A stretch of DNA of 64,000 bases from Acorus gramineus. Taxonomy: Eukaryota; Streptophyta; Magnoliopsida; Acorales; Acoraceae. The stretch lies in assembly GCA_030737835.1 (NCBI GenBank), contig JAUJYN010000017.1, positions 2,852,001-2,916,000 of the forward strand, written 5' to 3'. Of the stretch, positions 59,101 through 64,000 are shown piece after piece. The position numbers were made by a program, and so were the translations under genes. Each line of letters begins with the position of its first letter. Within the stretch, counting starts at the first letter, position 1. The notes beneath the pieces are model-generated. The model was given only the letters and a program-made list of their open reading frames with translations, was not told the DNA's origin and did no database searches.

Positions 59101-62100
59101 GCTCAGCACGGAAATACAATACATACAGCCAAGGAAAGGGATGCTGATAGCCTCTGGCACTCGCGGACGTAGCGCTGCTCCGCTACTGAAGGAATCCCTC
59201 GGAAAGCTCCAACTGCTGCTCCGGCTCCAGCTCAGGCTCAGTGGCAACTGGGGAAAAACATATGCGAGGGGTGAGCCACACGCTCAGTGAACGGCACAAC
59301 CCATGCATCACAGACAATATTGACCACAACATATTAATCCATTCTAATCCACAATTTCCATAATCCAGATCATACCCTCACCCTTACCCCTCAACAGGGG
59401 ACTCAGGATGTTGGGACTAACAATCATCCATAAACAAATCTAGCAGGTCGCTCATCGCCAACCCACTACACCCTCACCCTCACCCTACCACGGGTGACAT
59501 AGGATTTTGGGACTGACTAGGCTGTTGGTCACCCTTAGTCCACCGGTAGTCTCTCCTCCACTCCGTAGGCCGCCTGGTCTACTCCCACATTCAGCACAGT
59601 CCGTCACCAAATCAGGAGGTGCCTACTGATGGGAGCCCTCTGTCAGGAAGGCCCTGTCTAACGTTGGGGGTAGTCTCTACCGGATCCAACGCAGGGAACA
59701 GAACAGCCTATCCATACGCATATGATCCACTCGGATCCGCCGACAACACATCTCTCCAACTCAAATGTCATGAACTCTTCAGAGTTCCTCCAGGGCGCAT
59801 ATCCAAGATGCGGGGAAATAGTACAATCAAAAGCAGTGTTGGAATATCACTGGGGGAAAGAAACTCGGGAGGGCGGCGTGAGTTCCCGATACAGGGTACC
59901 CCGACAACCAAACAAGGAACACGGAGTACCCTAACACGGGTCTCACCGCTGTCCTCGCAAGGTCCCTCCCCTATAATATTCACTACTCATGCTAATAATC
60001 ATACCAAACATACAACTCTAACGTTCTGAATTCCTCAGAACCCACCAGGGCGCATAACTACGATGCGGGGAACATGCATAAGGTTATAACATGGTGAAAT
60101 ATTCTTGGGGGAAAGCAACTCGGGAGGGCAGCGTGAGTTCCCGTTATAGGACGCTCCGACAACCAAACAAGGAACACGGTGTACCCTAACCCGGGTCTCA
60201 CCGCTGTCCTCGCAAGGCCCCTCCCCTAAAATAATCACTATAACATGCAATTCAACAGATACTAGTATTTAATTTAATAAATAAACTAGTAGGGCACATG
60301 CATCGGTCGGGCTTCCTAACAAGGAACAGGGACATGCTGCATGGCTCATACGCATATCCTAAGGGGCAAGTCCCTAACATAAAACTAGGGAAGCATGCAT
60401 TCTACATAATTCACACAATCATGGATTACATATTATTGCAGGTTAATATTCATCCAAGACGCCCCAGGAGAGGTCGGTATACGCCCAAGTGCGTATAACA
60501 CCTCTCGACTGGGTTGGATTGTCCCACTCACCAGTATTTGGGTCGACGCGCGACCGTCCGTCTAGATCTGCAAGACAGACATTAACTGGGTAAGTATAAA
60601 TCCACAATTATCATTAAATACATAACACACAACCAAACATCCAACACTTCCCCAACAACTACCCGCGGCCTCGGCAACCACCCGCACGGCCCCCGGCAAC
60701 CACCCGCACGGTCGGCCACCGCCCGGATGCGCCACCGCGGGCCCCGCACGCCTCGCGCCGGTCCGCGAGCACCCCGCGCGCCCCCGCACGCAGTGCCCCG
60801 CCTCGCGCGCACCCCGCACGCACCTCGCACGCCTTGCCGCACCTTGCGCGCACCTCGCACGCCTTGCCGCACCTCGCGCGCACCTCGCACGCACCTCGCC
60901 GCACCTCGCGCACGCCTCCTCGCCCCGCGCGCACCCCGCGCGCACCTCCGCCACCCCTCCGCGCGCACCTCGCGCGTGCAGCACCTCCGGCAGCACCTCC
61001 GCGCGCACCTCGCGCGTGCAGCACCTCCGGCCGCACCTCCGCGCGCCTCCGCGCGCACCTCGCGCGTCCAGCACCTCCGGCAGCACCTCCGCGCGCCTCC
61101 GCGCGCGCCTCGCGCGACCTGCTCCACGCGCACCAGCCGCCCAGCTCGCCCAGCACCGGCCACTGCTCGCCCAGCACCGGCCAGCACCTCCGCGCGCGCC
61201 CAGACCAGCGCCCAGACCAGCTCGCCCAGCACCGGCGCCCTGCACCAGGCCCGCGCGCCCTCGCGCGCACGCCGCGCGCCCGCGCACGCCGCGCGCCCGC
61301 GCACGCACGCGCGCCTGCCCGCGCGCACCCGACCTGGCGCCGCCCGGGGCTGCTGCTGCTGCTGCTGCTTGGCCCGGACGACCTGCCGCAGCCCGAGCGC
61401 CACCACCACTGCCCGAGACCACCCAAACCACCTTCCAACCACCCCCGACCGCCCTCCGACGACCCCCACAGCCTCCGACCACCCCCAAACACAAAAACCC
61501 CCCCTACCATTCATCTAAGCAAGAAAAAGGAGGGAAAGAAGGCTTACCGAGGGGAGGGAGCGAAGTCCGGACGCTCTCCACGCGCCGAAACCCTTCCCAA
61601 AAGCCTTCTCACGCCCCGATCTAGCTCCACCACCAAAATGGGCCAAAACAGAGGAGAGAGAGGGGAGGTCGGGGAGGCTAAAGTCGTCGGAATTCGGATT
61701 TGAAGACACCGGTGTGTAGATCGGGACCCGATCTACACTTCCCGTGCTTTGGGTTTTCGATTTCGAGGGGTGGAGGGGGCTCGAACGGAAGAAAATCGGA
61801 GAGGGGAGAGAGGAAATCACGACGGGAGAGACGATGAATAGTGACGAGGTGATTTTTGATTTCTTTTAAGTAGAGCGCGACTTAAAAACCCGGATACGCT
61901 CCGGAACTGGAAAATTTTTGCAAACGATGCCGGAATTCAATGAAATTTTCGTGGGAGGTCAGAAATGGCACCAGGACACCAAATATGCAGTTAGATTTTC
62001 AATCGGAGTCCTCTAGCTCAGAAAATAGCTAACAGACTGAAATTAAGCGGTTCCGATCGAAAACCCTAAAAAATTTTAAAAACTGCCAGGACGCTCTAAC

Positions 62101-63624
62101 GGTTACCAACAGGTCAAAAGTGACACATATATAACATATGTATATGTATTATACAAATGCTTTGGTTATTGAATTATGCTGAATTTATGGGTTAGCTCTC
62201 TCATTTTCTTCGAGTTTAAATTCATACAGGGAAATGAACCAAAGGATATTAATCCTTCTAATCAATACAATGATTGTAGATGTGATTTTACATAGTTTTC
62301 CTTCACTTTCTTCTTGTCAAGTTGTCATACGCACATTTTAATTGTTGCCCATCACAAGTTATATAATACTTGTTGCCTGGTATGCATCAGCATGGAGGAC
62401 AGTGTGCATTCTGTTGGAACATGATCTTGTTTCATGATTAGGAAATTCTATATTTATTGATTGATTTGATATAGTAAGGTCTTGTGTATCGGTGGTATTC
62501 TAAGGTGGATTTTCATTGCATCTCAAGATCACCAGAAAAATGTGAAAATTGATTTATGTTTTTTTAATTATTATTTAAAGATTTGTGCCTCATCTACTTC
62601 CTTTATTGAGAAATGGTGCTATTTGACTTCCAAATCTCGGTTACGAGCAATTCAAATTAATGAAAGTTGGAAAAATGGGGATGTACCAAATTTCACCAAT
62701 TTGGAGTAATTTAGTGGGATTTTGAGAATTCCGATGAATTTCATTATGATTTTTAATTAATAACATAATAAAAAAATTACAATTCATATCCTTTTATACA
62801 AACCTTGGTGAAATACAGATCAAATGGAAAAAAAATTATATGTACTGAACAAGAAATAATTATAGAAAAAACTATTAGGGAAAATGGAATGCGGGTCCTT
62901 CGAACTGTCAGATATAAACCAATTTAATTTAGTTCGCTTCAAATTTTTAATCTTTATAAATTGATTTCAATACATGACTTCACAATGTATGATGCGTTTG
63001 TTGAAAGACCCAAGTGACCAATGTGCTGACGAAACAGGTGCAATCTGCGGCCCGGCGGACCTGGTGAACTCGATGATGGACCTGCACCACGGGTCTCTGA
63101 TGCTGCTTGGCCCGACCATGAACCCGAAAGTGGCATTCGAGATCTCAGAGAGGATCCCCCACCTGGGCCTCCGCATGAAGGAGCACTGCCACCGGGCCCA
63201 GGTCTACGCGACCCGCATGAAGAAGATGGGCGTCAAGGTTATCTACCCGGGCCTGGACGACCACCCGCACCACGCCCTCCTCAAGTCGATGTCGAACAAC
63301 GACTATGGCTTCGGCGGGATCCTATGCGTCGACATGGGGACCGAAGAGCGCGCCAACCGTCTGATGCACCACCTACAGAATGGGACGCAGTTTGGGCTGA
63401 TGGCGGTGAGCCTAGGCTACTACGAGACGCTCATGTCTTGCTCTGGGAGCAGCACGAGCAGTGAATTGAGCGTCCATGAGAGAGAGGTGGCTGGGATTCC
63501 ACCAGGACTTATCAGGATGTCCATTGGGTACAGCGGGTCGCTCGAACAGCGATGGTTGCAGTTCGAGCGGGCCTTGGTCAGGATGCAACAGAATGCCAAT
63601 CTTTTTGGGTCCAAGGCCCACTAG
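50194..63624 (+). CDS. MGL: Methionine gamma-lyase, two exons (50194-50959, 63038-63624), 450 aa
   Basis: This PLP enzyme of the Cys/Met metabolism family splits L-methionine into methanethiol, 2-oxobutanoate and ammonia. In plants it is cytosolic and feeds isoleucine synthesis. Exon 1 gives residues 1-256 and exon 2 gives 256-450, joined in phase 1 at a glycine codon across GT/AG sites; the total is 1353 bp with stop. Visible family residues are the YSRHFNPT block (Y92, R94) and SSGMSAIAS (120-128) for cofactor phosphate, D221 in VVDNTF for the pyridine nitrogen, K245 in HSISKYISGG for the PLP Schiff base, and R415 in GLIRMSIGY for the substrate carboxylate. The sequence VSLGYYETLMSCSGS is typical of plant MGL. 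Length is close to the Arabidopsis protein (about 440 aa). No transit peptide is evident. The start has A at -3. The gene appears intact. Its main oddity is the 12 kb intron. Confidence 0.93.
51246..51270 (+). repeat. (TTG)n microsatellite in the MGL intron
   Basis: About eight uninterrupted TTG units lie in a TTG- and T-rich stretch (51200-51275). It is a simple repeat, possibly length-variable. Confidence 0.9.
51856..52260. mobile_element. hAT-type MITE in the MGL intron
   Basis: The 405 bp element has terminal inverted repeats TAGAGCTGATAAACGA (left) and TAGGGGTGATAAACGA (right, read inward) and flanking 8 bp AGTGGAGT (51848-51855) and ATTGGAGT (52261-52268), alike at seven of eight bases. 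Inside, GCTCGTT/AACGAGC motifs recur on both strands. Terminal TAGGGGTG and 8 bp duplications are typical of non-autonomous hAT elements in plants. No transposase is present. Confidence 0.82.
54081..54116 (-). other. Microexon-like block in the left LTR of the MGL-intron element
   Basis: This 36 nt block on the minus strand lies between TGTCTTGCAG and GTGAGTGGG and begins ATCTAGACGGACGGTC. The same block is at 60532-60567 in the other LTR. Splicing is inferred. Confidence 0.5.
54367..54670. repeat. CpG-rich tandem repeats in the left LTR
   Basis: A 30 bp unit (CACCTCGCACGCCTTGCCGC and variants) repeats about three times at 54367-54455. A longer unit around CCTCCGCGCGCACCTCGCGC and GCAGCACCTCCGG repeats three times at 54505-54640. 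The array is very CpG-dense. The same arrays recur at about 60820-61120 in the other LTR. A (CTG)n run follows at 54894-54913. Confidence 0.85.
55682..55697 (-). other. Polypurine tract of the MGL-intron element
   Basis: The minus strand reads CCTAAGGGGGGAATAA directly before the 3' LTR. This is the second-strand primer site, of the form usual in Tekay/Del elements. Confidence 0.8.
55738..55905 (-). pseudogene. Chromodomain remnant of integrase in the MGL-intron element
   Basis: The minus strand reads IMDRRVRRL, then W-x-H-R-S-G-V-K-D-T-W-E, then YPHLF. That is the layout of the C-terminal chromodomain of Tekay-type integrases, which is thought to steer insertion to chromatin with particular histone marks. 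The rest of integrase is not present. It is a fossil. Confidence 0.65.
56305..57295 (-). mobile_element. Captured LTR fragment inside the internal region
   Basis: This block, in the middle of the internal region, matches LTR modules rather than pol. At 56330-56450 it has the 'ccgacaaccaaacaaggaacacg' module, at 56500-57070 the 'ctctacccctggtccaccggtagcctct' module twice, and at 57160-57260 the 'gtacctactgatagg' module. It resembles the LTRs at 16419-20102 and 21699-25254 more than the LTRs of its own element. A matching piece lies at 9780-9960 in another element. Confidence 0.65.
57308..58723 (-). pseudogene. Gag of the MGL-intron element (fossil)
   Basis: On the minus strand it starts MPPRRGRRGRG, as in Tekay/Del Gag. 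A coiled stretch follows (about 58500-58600), then the capsid core with an EFEQLTQGTMSVADYSARF pattern (about 58050-58100), a basic linker, and a CFHCQRIGHIRYNC zinc knuckle (C-x2-C-x4-H-x4-C, 57611-57652). A Q/P-rich tail comes last. It binds and packages element RNA. It lies 120 bp from the primer site. It is largely preserved but has about two breaks. Confidence 0.8.
58825..58837 (-). other. Primer-binding site of the MGL-intron element
   Basis: The minus strand reads TGGTATCAGAGCC, complementary to the 3' end of plant initiator methionine tRNA, five bases from the LTR edge at 58843. This fixes the 5' side of the element at the right-hand LTR. Confidence 0.9.
58843..62136 (-). mobile_element. 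5' LTR (on the minus strand) of the MGL-intron element
   Basis: This 3294 bp LTR is nearly identical to 52379-55681. Its CpG-rich island is at about 60660-61365, the microexon-like block at 60532-60567, and the leader with GTAAGC near 61550. As the 5' LTR it would supply the element promoter, firing leftward against MGL. Differences from its partner cluster in the first 400 bp, in the CpG-rich island and near the U3. Confidence 0.93.
60532..60567 (-). other. Microexon-like block in the right LTR of the MGL-intron element
   Basis: This 36 nt block on the minus strand lies between TGTCTTGCAG and GTGAGTGGG. It is the same as 54081-54116. In this LTR it would lie in the 5' leader of the element transcript. 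Splicing is inferred. Confidence 0.5.
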
Positions 63625-64000
63625 ATGTTTTGGTTTCTCTTCCTCCTGATAGTGATGAGAGTAATAGTCAGTGTGTATCTTTGGGCTGACTTCTGGATTT
63701 TCATTGGTGTGTGTGTGTGTGTGGATTCTCATGGATTTATGGTTTTATTTATAGTAAACTTGAATATGAATATCGGAATCTTTATATGGAATCTTGTAGT
63801 TCCATTTTGCTAGTGATATATATTTGTCGTTAACAAAGCAAGTAAATTTTTATAGCTTTTACTATATTTTGTGGATGAAAAATGTAAATTTTTATGGCTT
63901 TTGATGGGTCCGTCACGTGAGTTTCGCCGCTGCTTTGGAGAAGTAACGAGAGACGGCAAACATTCTTTCCTTTTTCTTTTTTTTATTGGGGATGTTTTGA
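63625..64000 (+). other. 3' untranslated and downstream region of MGL
   Basis: The stop codon TAG ends at 63624. The following sequence is T- and AT-rich, with a (GT)n run at 63706-63723 and U-rich stretches near 63840-63900 that could serve as plant polyadenylation elements. I see no clear AATAAA. No further gene starts before the window ends. Confidence 0.6.

Larger units (their letters stand above)
52379..62136 (-). mobile_element. Two-LTR Tekay-like element in the MGL intron, antisense, TSD TATGT
   Basis: The 9.76 kb element has two 3.3 kb LTRs, a tRNA-iMet-type primer site, a polypurine tract and perfect TATGT duplications at 52374-52378 and 62137-62141. The internal region is only 3.16 kb: gag (57308-58723), a captured LTR piece (about 56305-57295) and the end of an integrase chromodomain (about 55738-55900). 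Protease, RT, RNase H and most of integrase are missing, so it could have moved only with proteins from a relative. By eye the two LTRs differ at roughly 1-2 percent of positions, which suggests insertion within about the last million years. It is antisense to MGL. Confidence 0.92.
50960..63037 (+). other. MGL intron, 12,078 bp, filled by transposons
   Basis: The donor is CGCAG/GTATGT at 50959/50960 and the acceptor is ACGAAACAG/GT at 63037/63038. A branch-like GTGCTGAC lies 16 bases upstream, but the polypyrimidine tract is weak. About 10.2 kb of the intron is a hAT-type MITE (51856-52260) plus a Ty3/gypsy element (52379-62136); without them it would be under 2 kb. Flanking intron sequence (50960-51855 and 62142-63037) is AT-rich, with a (GTT)n run and a T tract near 51095-51111, and shows no gene. 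Confidence 0.88.

Noticed and set aside
62482-62709. A 75-residue open frame in the distal MGL intron
   Set aside because: It is AT-rich intron sequence with no recognisable domain and no splice or start context that would support an exon.

Overview
The window comes from a flowering plant nuclear genome. It has long LTR retrotransposons nested in one another, an initiator-methionine-tRNA primer site, hAT-like and other fold-back MITEs, and one intron-bearing gene with plant-type splice sites. The GC-rich, G/C-ending codons of that gene would suit a monocot or magnoliid better than a Brassicaceae-like eudicot, but this is a weak inference. I see no rRNA, tRNA, CRISPR or bacterial feature.

Only one host gene is visible: a methionine gamma-lyase (MGL) on the plus strand. 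Its two coding exons (50194-50959 and 63038-63624) give an uninterrupted 450-residue protein. They are separated by a 12.1 kb intron that holds a 405 bp hAT-type MITE and a 9.76 kb Ty3/gypsy element in antisense, the latter flanked by a perfect 5 bp target duplication (TATGT). A TATA box lies 76 bp upstream of the start codon, and a 0.3 kb fold-back element sits about 150 bp upstream of that box.

The other 50 kb is layered transposon sequence. Positions 809-25585 are an old Tat-lineage Ty3/gypsy element on the minus strand (element B), cut up by Tekay/Del-like LTRs at 839-3659, 4147-7623 (with an internal remnant), 12649-16147, 16419-20102 and 21699-25254. Positions 26734-49250 are a second Tat-lineage element on the plus strand (element A), with gag, protease, RT, two RNase H regions, integrase and two antisense accessory ORFs of the 'putative gypsy-type transposon' family. 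It is interrupted by solo LTRs at 29790-33008, 39855-41379 (copia type), 42240-45280 and 46026-48644. An AT-rich block at 25586-26733 separates A and B and may be the start of a Helitron whose end lies near 49466.

The most unusual signal is inside the Tekay-like LTRs. They are 2.8-3.7 kb long. Most carry a gene-like layout: a pyrimidine-rich leader ending in a strong 5' splice site, a very CpG-rich alternating purine-pyrimidine island, a strong 3' splice site, a 36-39 nt microexon-like block, another strong 5' splice site, and a second 3' splice site about 1 kb on. A divergent LTR at 46026-48644 keeps a 21 nt version of the block. The LTRs are also mosaics of interchangeable modules, with at least two unrelated U3 regions. 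Two partly deleted elements share the same captured piece of LTR inside their internal region, which suggests a non-autonomous subfamily.
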